Part shown: positions 20,846-31,690 of the stretch, piece after piece | Layout of the letters: each line of letters begins with the position of its first letter | How positions within the stretch are numbered: position 1 is the stretch's first letter | Program-made: the position numbers and the translations under genes | Notes under the pieces: model-generated | Databases searched by the model: none | What the model was told of the DNA's origin: nothing | The model's input: the letters and a program-made list of their open reading frames with translations, nothing else | Source: Sabellastarte sp. h YS-2021 | Lineage: Eukaryota; Annelida; Polychaeta; Sabellida; Sabellidae | Direction: 5' to 3' | Assembly: GCA_964017235.1 (NCBI GenBank) | Contig: OZ024930.1 | Span: 27,656,614-27,720,613 of the forward strand | Length of the DNA stretch: 64,000 bases

Positions 20846-21482
20846 AGTAACTAGCCTGGGGGCAGAAGCAGCTTCCAACAATTCCCCCCCCCCAAAAAAA
20901 AAAATCCAACATGTTTCCACCCATTTTGAAAACTTTGCAACCAAATCACAGGTCCTCTAATACTGTTCAAAATTTTAAACCAAGTTCTGTAAAAATGTCC
21001 CACATTAAAAGTCAAATTTTCTTAAACCGAAAAGAAATTAAAAAAAAAAAATTTCTGGGAAATTTGATGTGTATTTCTAATTTCCAAATTATCAAAATCT
21101 TTTGAGAAGTTCAAAAGTTTTTCAAAGGTCATAACTGAAAAGGTCGGATACAAAGGTCAAAATACTTTCCACAAATGTCAAAGCTTTTGCCCATTTTTTT
21201 GGGCCAGTTTCTTTTTTCTTTTAACTTCTTATTCCAAAATTTTTTGACTTCAAATATTCAATCACTCACATAGTGCTTGGTGTTGGGCATTGTAACGCTT
21301 CTTGCTTTGGGACTTTTTTAAACGTTCATCTAAATAATTGTTTTTGGAATATTTGGGTGGGCCTGAGAAGCACCGTTAAATGTTACAGCAGTGGTCCTGA
21401 AAAAGACAGATTATAGTGAAGTGCTTGTACTGCTGCTGTTACTTGGGCTCAGATGACTGCTGGCAAGGCTAAGGCTGGGCTG
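20846..21482. other. Harbinger spacer, no convincing gene
   Basis: A-rich sequence downstream of the transposase. On the minus strand 21250-21360 has a short coding-like phrase rich in K/S (NNYLDERLKKSQSKKRYNAQ), perhaps the tail of the frame described next. Confidence 0.4.
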
Positions 21483-21732
21483 GCTATTGCTGATGTTCTT
21501 CCTGCGCAGTGGTGGTTGGATGAGAGGCGTCCTGTTGATGTGGGTCACTTGGTGAAAACAGTTGCAGTGTGTTGATCTGCTGGTAGATCAACACTGACTG
21601 TAGATTCCCAAAGAAGCTAGAGAGTCCTGATATGTTGTCTGAACTTCCTTTGCCTATTGCAGAGGCATCTGACAGTTGGTTAAAGTGCTTCGTCAGAGTG
21701 TGAAAGTAAGCAGTCTTGAAAGCCCAGGTTGT
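21483..21732 (-). pseudogene. Unidentified minus-strand frame; candidate Harbinger second protein
   Basis: The minus strand is open for about 83 codons. It begins AFKTAYFHTLTKHFNQLSDA, continues SSDNISGLSSFFGNLQSVLI and ends in a Gln/Ser/Thr-rich tail. It is convergent with the transposase. Harbinger transposons normally encode a second, Myb-like protein, often on the opposite strand, and the position fits. I do not recognise a domain, so the assignment rests on context only. It is cut on its upstream side by the L2-like LINE at about 21846. Confidence 0.3.
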
Positions 21733-21856
21733 TAGTCGTCATCGCCTACAAAGGCATTTGTCTGCCCTCTGGGTTGCTGCTGTCCTCTGGGTGCCACATG
21801 GCTCTGCTGAGCTGGTTGGATGAACAGGCTTGCTGGCAGCAGAGTCTCTTTGATGG

Positions 21857-22542
21857 TTGAAATGTATTCCTCTACCAGCTCTAGACACACCCTCATTTCT
21901 TAATGAGTTAACGCCTGAAGATTTTTCCCTTGTTCACACCAACAGAGAAAACAAACGTGGTTGCGGTGTTGGCTTTTTTATTAAATCTGCTCTTGATTTT
22001 AAAACCATTCATTCCCCTGAGTTCTTGTCTCATGAAAATCACACTGTCTGTCTCACTCTCGATGGGCGTTGCTTGTTTCTTGGGGTCATTTACCGGCCCC
22101 CTGCCTCATCTGTAGTAAAATTTTTGGAATATTTTCTGTCATATGTTTTTTGTCTTCCTTATCCTCCTCCTTTGTCATTTGTGGTGACTTTAATCTTCAT
22201 GTCGACATTATGTCTCCAACAGTCTCTGAATTTAAATCAGTCATTGATTCTTGCTGTCTGTCCCAACACATTGATTTTCCAACTCACCTTCATGGTCATA
22301 CCTTAGATTTGTTGATGGCTCCATCCAAGTTCTCTGCAATTTCTGATGTGAAAGGTTCAGACTTCATTAGTGATCACAAAATTATCTCTTGTGTGGTTGA
22401 CTTTCCATCTTTGGATACACCAATTCAGAAAGTTGTTACCTTCCGTCAGTATCATAAATTGAATATTGATGAATTCAGAAGTGACCTCCTGACTATTCCG
22501 TTTGTTAGCTCACCATCTGATGATATAGATTTTTTTGCATGA
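21857..22542 (+). pseudogene. L2-like LINE endonuclease
   Basis: Two overlapping frames (21857-22306 and 22069-22542) split one endonuclease. The first has RGCGVGFFIKSALDFK and GVIYRPPAS; the second has FVICGDFNLHVD (catalytic Asp/Asn box), FPTHLHGHTLDLLM and SDFISDHKIISCVV (the SDH box). The frameshift lies around 22120-22180. The enzyme would nick chromosomal DNA to prime reverse transcription. The N-terminal third is lost. Confidence 0.8.
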
Positions 22543-23808
22543 ACAGTACATGTATGGTTTGTCTGGCCTTCTAGATATTCATGCACCAGTGAAGACTAAA
22601 CAGCTCATCAAACCAGCCCCAAGCTGGATAACTGACGAGTATAGAACTGCCAAGTGCATGAGAAGGCAGTATGAATGCGCCTGGAGAAGAGACAAATCCA
22701 CTGAAAATCGTTCCTGTCTTTGACGGCAGATAAACAGATGTAACCACATTCTAAATAGAAACAAGGGGTGTTTCTACCGTGATCTAGTTAGTGAAAATTG
22801 CGGTGATATTAAGAGGTTATGGCATGCACTAAATAGAACATTGAGTCGGTCAAATTCTACTGTCCTCCCATCCTTTGAGGATGAAAAATCTCAAAAAAAG
22901 CAAACAGATTTGGTTTGTTTTTCATTGATAAAATTAAAAAGATTCGAGACACCTTTAAACACACCCGATCTCAGGTTCTTCACCCAGACAAGGAGCCGCC
23001 GACTTTCAGTTCCTTTCAAGTTGTCACTGATGCTGAAGTCCTTAAGTTTATCAAGGAATCTCCTTCAAAAACTTGCTCCCTTGATCTATGCCCCACTCAC
23101 ATTGTGAAACAATGTATTGACATTCTTCTCCCTTCATTAACTAAACTGGTTAACTTGTCCCTCAAAAATGGCATTTTCCCTAATCCTTTCAAACAGGCTA
23201 TTGTCACACCCCTCCTCAAAAAGTCCACCCTTTCAAAAGAGGACTTGAAGAGCTATCCACCGGTGTCCGGTCTTAGCTTCTTGTCAAAATTGGTTGAGCG
23301 AATTGTGGCTGCCCAAATTAGATCTCACATGGATTCTCATGATCTTGGTAACACTTTCCAGCAGCCTATAAGTTGGGGCACTCAACAGAAACTGCCTTGT
23401 TGTGCATCAAAAATGAGATGCCTACGGCACTAGTGCTACTCGACCTGTCCGCGGCTTTTGACACTATCGATCATGACACACTCCCATCCTGTTTGTCGTC
23501 TAGATTTGGTTTTGCTGGATCGGCACTAAAATGGTTTAGATCCTACCTCCAGGATCGTTTTCAGTCAGTCAAGATTGGTTCCAGTCTTTTGAATTTGTTC
23601 AAATTGAAGTTTGGAGTCCCCCAAGGATCTGTCTTAAGGTCCTCTTTTGTTTTCCCTCTACACAACACCTCTTGGTCAAGTCATCAGAAAATATACCGGA
23701 GTCCGTTACCACTTCTATGCGGACGACACTCAGCTTTTCATTCACTTATCCCCTGATGATAGTCTCAAGTCTTTTGACCGTCTTAAATCGTGTTTGAATG
23801 ATATTCAG
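22543..23808 (+). pseudogene. L2-like reverse transcriptase, N-terminal and palm
   Basis: 22535-22723 encodes the linker (LLDIHAPVKTKQLIKPAPSW). 22915-23433 encodes the RT N-terminus with SPSKTCSLDLCPTHIVKQC and QAIVTPLLKK. 23373-23756 has ALVLLDLSAAFDTIDHDTL (motif A) and FGVPQGSVL. The YADD box ([17 protein letters not shown]) follows near 23715 in yet another frame. Frameshifts at about 22880, 23400 and 23690 break it. Confidence 0.85.
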
Positions 23809-23814
23809 GTCTGA

Positions 23815-24582
23815 ATGTCTGAAAACAAACTAAATCCTGATAAAACAGAATTCATAGTCTTCGGTGCCAAAGATAGACACAAATGGCTCAGTGACTCATT
23901 TCCTGTCAATATCCTGGGTAATTGCCTCTCTCCCGCAGATGTTGTACGCAATCTGGGTGTTCTGTTTGATGCAAAGTTTTGTTTCACCAATCATGTAAAT
24001 TCTGTTATCAAATCCTGTTTTATTAACCTCAGGGACCTTCATCGCATCAGGAGGTTTCTTTCTGTGGATACATCAGCGATAATTGCAAATGCTCTGGTCA
24101 GTAGTCGTTTGGATTATTGCAATTCTCTTTTTTGCAGTTTGTCATCTCGAAATGCTACAAGGCTCCAATATGTTCAAAATGCTCTTGCACGGTTTGTCAC
24201 TGGTGCTTCAAATTACACTCACATTACATCCACCCTTAGGATACTTCATTGGCTACCCATTAGACAACGTATTATCTTCAAAACCCTAGTTTTGGTTTAT
24301 AAGTACCTCACCACTGGCCAGCCTAAGTATTTTGCACCATATCTCCCCGTGTACAAATCTGCCATGAATACAAGATGTTCCAATCCCAAAAAATTGTTCC
24401 TTCAGGTTCCCTCTTACTGTGCTTCCATCCATAAATCAAAGGTCCGTTTTAATGATAGTTTTTCATATGATGCCCCTAAGTTATGGAATGATCTTCCATA
24501 TGATATACGCAGTGCTCCAAATCTCTCCAGTTTCAAAAGTCGACTCAAAACCTACCTATTTCAGAAATCATTCCCACCATAG
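23815..24582 (+). pseudogene. L2-like reverse transcriptase, C-terminal domain
   Basis: The longest intact stretch of this LINE (255 residues): ENKLNPDKTEFIVFGAKDR, VVRNLGVLFDAKFCFTNHV, ANALVSSRLDYCNSLFCSL, LRILHWLPIRQRIIFKTLVL and APKLWNDLPYDIRSAPNLSS, then a natural stop and 3' UTR. It is separated from the YADD-bearing part by one in-frame stop just before 23815. Confidence 0.88.
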
Positions 24583-24715
24583 CTTCTTACTACCGAACAC
24601 CGGACGACCTCTCTTGGAACGACTTGGAACATGTCTAATGTCTTATGACTTATGCCTTATGAATTGGATGGTGTGCCTTAGAATCCATTGATACGGAGAT
24701 TAAGCACATGGACAA

Positions 24716-24735
24716 CTGATTGATTGATTGATTGT
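24716..24735. repeat. (TGAT)n tail of the L2-like LINE
   Basis: Five tetranucleotide units directly after the 3' UTR, the normal simple-repeat end of this LINE group. Confidence 0.9.
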
Positions 24736-24739
24736 TTAT

Positions 24740-25135
24740 GGTTTGTCGTGATGTGTTCACGGATTCTCCTGCTGAGATGTTACTGACTCTAAAATCGAAG
24801 AATTGGAGACTTCCCGTCTTGACGGGAAGTGACCAAGTCAGGTCGGTAGTGTTTATGACAGGCCGGTTTCCCTTTAAGTATGGATTGTTTTATGTCTACG
24901 GCCTGTCAGGAGATGGTGTCCCAGTACTGAACCACAAAGGTTACCAGTTGGGTGGAGCCAAGGTCCAGATACAGAGTCGTGCTGGGTTGGTTGAATATCA
25001 AATATGTTTGATATTTTGCCGATCCACCGTAATAAGCCGGGAAAATACAACTGATCCTTAATAACTCTATAAACATTGCTCACGACCCTCGAAAAATCCA
25101 TAGGTACTGAAAAGGCAGCACCAGTGGAACACTCA
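24740..25135 (+). mobile_element. Right end of the Harbinger transposon
   Basis: About 140 bp before 25131 align with the right end of the non-autonomous element (20320-20461): ATCAAA-ATTTGATA, a GCCGATCC/GCCAATCC segment, AAGCCGGGAAA, GACCCTC-AAAAATCC and CCAGTGGAACAC. This ties the two elements to one family. Confidence 0.65.
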
Positions 25136-25189
25136 CATTACATTATATACACAAAAAACCACCAACATAACACTCTCACCAGCAAATTT

Positions 25190-26070
25190 CTCTCATTCTA
25201 TACAAACATTAAAGAACTGCCTTAATGACATTCAAACTTTTATGTTCACAAATTAAAACTAAACCATGATAAAACTGAATTTATCTTGATAGGCTCCAAA
25301 ACCAACAATAGACAACTCCTGCACTTTCCAATCAATATTCTTGGTAATCAGGACTCACCGGCACATAGTGTCAAGAACCCGAGAGTGGGGTTTGATTCTA
25401 ACTTAACTCAGTCAGACTATGTGTTGCAAGCATAAAGCTTACTAGAGTCTGTGCTACATATCTCAATAGAACTCATCCTCTTCTCAACCGTAAAACATCA
25501 GTCGTTCTAGCAAATGTTTTGGTTAGCAGCAGATTGGACTACTGCAATTTTTTGTTTGCATCACTGATTTTGAATTGAGAAGCTTGCAGCAGGTTCAAAA
25601 CACACTTTGTAGGGTTGTCACTCATCCAAGCTTTCCCAATTACTCCTCAGTTGAAAAACTCTGTTGGCTCCCAGTCAGGTACAAAGTACAAAATAGGCCT
25701 CATTACAATTTCAAAACCATGGCCAACCATCATACCTGTGAATTAATTGACCCCTTCTCAAGAAGCACAAGATGTATCAGCCGTAAACTTAAGTTCCTTC
25801 ACATCCCCACCTTTGATCGGACAGTTCACAAATAAGGCAAACTCTTTTAGTCACTATGCCCCTGTTCTTTGGATCTCTTTCCCCTTCCATATAAGAAACA
25901 ATCCCTCTGATACATCCTTCAGGAAACACCTGAAAACTCACCTGTTTATCCCCAGTTCCCCACCTAGTCTCCCTCCCTTTGGTCACACCCATAACTCCAG
26001 ATTACTGACCCTGACCGCCCCCCGACTATCCTTATATCCTTATTCGTGTTTGTTACTATAGGATTCCCCC
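25190..26070 (+). pseudogene. L2/CR1-like RT 3' fragment
   Basis: A decayed LINE end on the plus strand. In changing frames it reads KLNHDKTEFILIGSKTNNRQ, LHFPINILGNQDSPAHSVKN, VLVSSRLDYCN, LKNSVGSQSGTKYK (a broken LHWLPVRY segment), and 25747-26061 gives APVLWISFPFHIRNNPSD. It resembles the copy at 43211-43908 more than the adjacent LINE. At least four frameshifts. No clear tail, so the 3' boundary is approximate. Confidence 0.7.
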
Positions 26071-26129
26071 TTGTGATGACGATATTGTGCCTGTGGCATT
26101 TCTGACACTTTTAGGCATTTCGAGCCTGT

Positions 26130-27970
26130 GTCATCTGTTATGGTTACCAAAGTTCTTGTGGGGCTTCTAACTCGATTCTGTTCATCAAGTGTGGAAAGTC
26201 GCTTTTCTTCTCATCTAAAATGCCAAAACGATCGAGTAATTTCTGCAATCCAAATGGGACAAATAAAATGAGTCTGTGAATTTGATCTTGAGGATCTTGA
26301 TCTTGATCCATGCACAAAATCTTCTGACTTCTAGATGTGATTGTGGAACATATTCTTTCATCAATTGGGCCTTTTAACATAAGAAAAATTATGAGCAATG
26401 AATGTGGCATTTCTTAAACTGAGTACCCATTCGGAAATTCTGCAATTGAGCTCCCGCCTTAAAATACCCAGTTTTCACCCTCATCTTGCCTTGTCACACA
26501 ATTGCAGTTGCATATGTGTTTGCCTTCATTCTTGGCATCTGTGTCAAAGTAATAGATTACCCTTTTTCTTTTGCTTTCAGTTTTATCTTTTTCTCTACCT
26601 TCATGTTTATCGAATTCATCTGATACATCATCATCTTCACAGTTGCTTTCTATAATATCCGCAGTGGGCATAGCATTCAGTTTTGTGATAAAACACTGAT
26701 GATACCTTCCTGTTTAACACCTTGTGGTATACTTCATATGTCTGGCATTTTTTTCATTTTTTCTCTGGTAGCTTTGGGCATGCACTTAGCTCTTGACATA
26801 TTGACCTGCCTTGTTTTTCACATGGGGTAGGTGATTCAAGTAGCAACTCTGTTTGCCAAATGATCTATTACAGTCACTGCAAGATGCCCTCTGTGCTGTT
26901 TTAATCCATCCTTGATAGGATGTAGAGTAGCAATCTTTACACTTAGCCCTTGTCACAATGGTTACAATAATGGGAGACCCACAGAAATCCTGTGGTGATG
27001 CTATCAAAATGGCCATTGTGGTAATAGATATACAGTCAGTGATCCCTATATTCATTTTCAGCATATATTATTCCATTGAAGTGATCCTTGGAGAGAATGA
27101 CAATCTGATTTTCAGGAAACAGTTCTTCAAACTTGTCTGCCTCAGTGATTCCCGCCACCTTGGTTATATCCACTGTGGCCTAGTGGGTAATGCTTGCCTA
27201 GGAACACAGATGATGTGGGTTTAAACCCAGGTACGAGCAGATACATAGTGGCTCGGATGACCATTTAAGATGGTGGTCCTGTGTCATTGGGTCCTATCCC
27301 CAGTGGCCAGTTAAAGAACCTCAAGGACATTGATAAATGTTCATCCTTGAGCCTCTGTCTTTCAGTTAGGGGAATGTCAGTAACTTCAGAGTCGGGCCTT
27401 ACTTGTGCAGTCTGATGGGTGAAATAGCGCTTTGAGTCCTGTAGTACATGGAGATATTATATTATGAGTATAAATACATAATAAGAATAATAATATCCAC
27501 ATCTGCCTTAGTTCTGTAGCCATTTCCTTCTGAAAAGAATGTTTCCCTGTTCGACTGTCAGAAATTTTTTTCCGCTTTGGGTGGTTAATTTGTTTTGCTC
27601 TGGCAACCACAAAAGCTCTGTCCATGCATAGATTGTCTTGATTTTTAATTGTCACAACCAGTTTTTAGAAAGCCCTCCCCCTTGACAGGCGAACTTTGGT
27701 TATGTCCATGGGGAACTAACCATACACTCTAAATCCTTGACATCACATTATCATTATCTGCAGCACTATCGACATCATCATTTCCAGAAGCTGGTTCTGA
27801 TGCATAATTGGATGGTAATATTGACAAAATATTACCATCTGCCAAAGAGTTGTTGTTGCTGCTGCCACCTTCATCTGGTGATTGTGTAAACCTTGGGGTA
27901 AAGTGTGGAGTCAGTTGTCACTGTTGTAATACTTAGTGTACTGTCCAGAAATGACATAAACCTGTAATGC
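26130..27970 (-). pseudogene. Polinton/Maverick protein-primed DNA polymerase B, remnants
   Basis: From right to left on the minus strand: an acidic leader (27730-27890); DNLCMDRAFVVARAKQINHP with KKISDSRTG at 27500-27655; after the SINE, NQIVILSKDHFNGIIYA (near 27090) and a YYC-HCDKG-like segment. A Cys/His cluster CSDCNRSFGKQSCYLNH follows at 26820-26900. Then come RKRVIYYFDTDA at 26540-26600 and FGILDEKKSDFPHLMN near 26190. These are successive N-terminal landmarks of the B-family polymerase of Polintons, large self-synthesising DNA transposons. The catalytic YxDTD half and all other Polinton genes (integrase, protease, capsids) are not seen. Frames are broken repeatedly. Confidence 0.7.
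27184..27492 (+). mobile_element. Second tRNA-derived SINE family, inside the Polinton polymerase
   Basis: Box A GTGGCCTAGTGGGTAATG and a decayed box B GGGTTTAAACCC lie near the start. The 3' part has GAAATAGCGCTTTGAG and an AT-rich tail ATAATAAGAATAATAAT. The 8-bp TSD ATATCCAC is exact at 27176-27183 and 27493-27500. It is unrelated in body to the GGGGCCACGG SINE family. Confidence 0.8.
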
Positions 27971-30097
27971 ACACACACAAAAAACACAGTTAACATTCAA
28001 GTGAGTTTCATTCCAAACATGTGACAGTCAAGTGATTAAATGCAAAAAAAAAACAATTTTCTTAACCTTTGGTGACTGAGACCTTTACCAAATATTGTCA
28101 AATTATTATTATTTGTAACACTAATGGTAGTAGTAGTAGAAGTAGCAGCAGTAAGAAGTAAGAATAGCTCTATTTTTTATTTAGAATAATATTGAATAAG
28201 TTTTAACTTTTTCATCCATCTTGATATATTCATGCATTCATGTTATGGTTGTTGCCACAATCTAATGAAACTGCTGAATCACTGTTTTAAAAGCTCTGAT
28301 ATCTCAGGTTAAGCAATGATGATAACCTGCTAAAAGAAGAACTTGACTGACTGAAAAAGAATAATATATATATATATATTTTTATTATATGTCATAGGAA
28401 GCATTTTCAGATCATTCATTAATAATTACCTATATATATGAAAGTTCAATTTCTGCAAAAATAAGATGCGGCTGGGCAAGATTACATGGTATATCCAGTC
28501 ACTTTCTGTCTGTTTTTTTTTCAAGATTTTAACAACTGTTGCCTTTAATTTTCACCAAACAAACTATCATTTTCATAAGCCTTTTAATACATACATGTAC
28601 ATGTAAAAGATTGCATTTTCTGTTTCTATGAAGTTTAGTTGTTTATAAGACACCAGTATGTCACAGTAAATTTCTGAAATAGCCTTGAGAACATCTTTTA
28701 TATTTGTTTCAGATAAAAATTTATTTAGAGAGGTATTCAGTAAGTTGGATAAAAATCACAAATCATGCAGTCAACCAGATTCAGCTCTGAGATGAACTAA
28801 TTATTGCTAGGAGATGAAATAAATGGAACATAAATGTCTTTAGACGTGGACCCCAATCAAGGATAATCATATATGTTCCCCAAATTAGTTCAGAACTTTC
28901 CCACCAAATCTGTAAACAATGCTTTCATAGTATACATAATGCGTCTAGCCATCTACAGTGTATGCTGTTGATTACAGTTCCCCCAAACATTTCCTTTTTC
29001 TTGGTCTCAACAGAGGCTTAATTTGAGAAGAAGATGTTGCCAACTAATTTCCAAAACTTAAAATTAGCCAAACTTGAGGTCAAGAAGTACTGAACTACTA
29101 ACTTAAGGAAGACCCATTATATACTGTAACTTTCCGGTTGGTGTTAACAACTGGAACGTTGGTAAGGTAAGTTTGTTGTGAAAGCACCTGCTCACCACAG
29201 GTAAGTTGTTAGTGAAAGTATCTGCTCACCACAGGTAAGATATCAGACAGTCAGTTGTTTAGTCACAGAGAAGTCTACAACCTGCTTTCTAAGTGTATCT
29301 CAATTCAGTCACAGGTCAGTCTCAGACATGCGCTCTAACAAAATAACTGAACAAGAATTGCAACTCAACTTTTAATTTTATTTAATTCATGCTACACAAA
29401 ATAAATACCATAATGTTTAATGAAACATGCATGCAATTCTAGCACACCACTACAGAGCACTAAGAAGGTTTTGAGTAAACATGTACATGAAAGTCTATAT
29501 TAAGCTACTGTAAATACAGCAACTTAAGTAATGAATACACAGTGAGAATAATATTTTACATGAAGTAGAACTGTGTGCAATTAATATATATCTAATAATC
29601 AATGTGCACATTAAATGTCAAACAGCAAATGTAACACACTTCAAATTACAAGTAATTGTATCAGTGTGTAAATATCAATATGTTTAAACAAACTGTAAAA
29701 AGTATTCTGTTACAAAAAGTCAGTGTGTAACCAATAAAATGCTCTGTGCAATGAAAAATACCACACTGAGAAATAGTCAATAATTGTGCACCTTTTATCT
29801 GTCTACATAAATAGTAAATCACAATATTTAAATCAATCATCAATGTGTATTCAAAGCATGTACACGGGTGTTTCAGTCATTTATAATGTGTGCATTTCAA
29901 AAGAAAGGTAGAATTTTTAAGTTGACAATAAATACAGCTCAGTCCAAATTAAATATGATACGTTAAATATGTTAAATGGTTAACTCAGTCTATGTATGTG
30001 TACAACTTCACTCTGTTTCCAAATATAGAAATGCCAGTCAATGAGCGGGTACTACTTTACTACTGTTTTTTCCAAATATGGAACTGTCACTGCTTTT
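27971..30097. other. AT-rich spacer without a gene
   Basis: Contains a (TA)n tract at 28364-28379 and, at 29190-29240, two direct copies of CTGCTCACCACAGGTAAG. I see no coding domain. Stretches near 29370-29900 are as AT-rich as the terminal repeats of the YR retrotransposon at 53.9 kb, but I could not align them. Confidence 0.5.
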
Positions 30098-30350
30098 CAA
30101 TGAGTGGTAGGAAGGGTTTTCATTGGTACAGAGTCAGACATGATTATTGATTAGCTAGTTTTAGAAAAGTATGACGTCATAGGTATTTCCCTTAAAATAG
30201 GAGGTGGAAGTTAGTAGGTGGTTGATCAATGAGTTGTATGAAGGTTTTCTTTGGCACAGAGCCAGACAGGATTATTGATTAGCAGGCAGTGTAAAAAAGT
30301 ATGACGTCATAGGTATTTCCTCAACACATGGTGGAAGTTTGTAAGTATCA
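30098..30350. repeat. Tandem duplication of about 130 bp, each copy with a perfect CRE
   Basis: Copies share CAGAGTCAGACATGATTATT / CAGAGCCAGACAGGATTATT, then AAGTATGACGTCATAGGTAT and TGGAAGTT. The palindrome ATGACGTCAT is at 30171-30180 and 30301-30310. Confidence 0.85.
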
Positions 30351-31690
30351 ATTGTTATCAACTATAAAGTGTGGGATAATGAATTTAAATATGTGTGGAA
30401 GCTGTATTCACTGTCAACTTTTGTCTAAATGGAATATATCAGCATTAAATGTGCGCACATTGTTTGTGGTAACTGACCTTTTTCATTCAGCTGGTGCACA
30501 TGTAAAATCAGTGGATGTGCCACTTGACAGTTGTGTTTGGGCACAATTTTGCGCAGATCGATGTGCACACTTGAGCCTCTCAAAAGAAACTAACTCTTCA
30601 TCGTTACGTTCGCCCTTATACAATTTTTCATGGACCTCTTGGTGTAGGGAGACAGTTAGAAAAACTAACAAAATATTCACATAAAATGCAGAAATACTTT
30701 GGATATCACTATCAAATGATTTTAACACATCAGTTGTTGAAGAATTAAGCCACCATTTGGATAAAATATGTTGAAATAACTGGCACTATATTTTGTCAGA
30801 CCTTGGATCATCACACATAGAATGTTAACAAATGGTGCAAACTTGTAAAGTATGACAGTTCAGTCTTAAACTTGGTGGATATTATGAATATTATGTTTTG
30901 AGAAACATAAACAATTGTCATGAATTGAAACAAATGGATAAATAGAAGCATTAACAAAAATTACAGGTAAGATTTTATGTTTCCACTATTTTAATATTTA
31001 CTGTGCAACTGTGCACTGTCAATTGAATTTTGACAGGTAAGATCCAAGTTTTGACAAATAATTATGGTTTATCAGCACCTGTAAATTATAAGCATTACAA
31101 ATAAGCACAAAAGAAATTATTTACTGTTAGTAATTCATACATACCTTGAAAATCTGATGTGTTGTTATTTAAATTGTCAAAGAGCTGATCTTTATAAATC
31201 TAATAATAGTACTTTCTCAGAAGAGAGGACCAAAAAAGAGGAAGACCAACCCATGATTGACCAATGAGATTAATAAAGTGAATAAATTGAATTAAATTCA
31301 AATACCAAAATATTTTAAGAAATTAACACTCTACTTTGACCTGCAATAATCTTGGATGAATTATTGTACATTTTAAAATGAATAAAATTCCTTAATAGTT
31401 GTTTGATTGAAACCCATATATTACATTGTCCCCTCCTTAAGAATGCAGCTCCTGCAAATTCTAAATCCTCTACAGACCCATCTATTACAACTAATGAAAG
31501 GAAATACAACTTGGAATGTAAGTATTATGAAATGAGAACACATTAGAGTTATTTATTAGATACTTACCAAGGTAATACTAGCAATACAAATTATGTGTGA
31601 CTGAGACCATCTACATTTAAATTACAAGCTATCTGATGTCACTAAATGTCACTTTTTATATTGGTGCACTCCAAATTCCCGTAGTATTTC
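30351..31690. other. Spacer without a recognised gene
   Basis: Opposed open frames at 30328-30684 (plus) and 30483-30728 (minus) overlap each other and show no domain. I report neither as a gene. Confidence 0.45.

Larger units (their letters stand above)
21846..24736 (+). mobile_element. 5'-truncated L2/CR1-like LINE
   Basis: Plus-strand LINE with endonuclease, reverse transcriptase and a (TGAT)n tail at 24716-24735, all recognisable but frameshifted. The first part of the endonuclease is missing. A possible short TSD (ATGGTT near 21852 and 24739) is weak. Confidence 0.85.
13075..25135 (+). mobile_element. PIF/Harbinger transposon with nested insertions
   Basis: The left end, GGGGCTGTTCCACTGGAGC at 13075, and the right end, CCAGTGGAACACTCA near 25121-25135, are inverted relatives of the ends of the 1.7-kb element at 18763-20461. 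The Harbinger transposase gene lies between them, in pieces. Inside lie an L1-like LINE with a Helitron-like element in it, a non-autonomous Harbinger and an L2-like LINE. Removing these leaves roughly 3-4 kb, a usual Harbinger size. Flanking TCA and TTA could be a decayed 3-bp TSD. The outer boundary is an inference; an alternative is several independent fragments. Confidence 0.55.

Noticed and set aside
24732-25061. 109-residue plus-strand frame in the Harbinger right end
   Set aside because: It crosses the non-coding terminal region shared with the non-autonomous element; no domain.
30328-30728. Opposed 118- and 81-residue frames
   Set aside because: They overlap antisense and neither shows a domain. 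The plus frame starts inside the CRE-bearing duplication.
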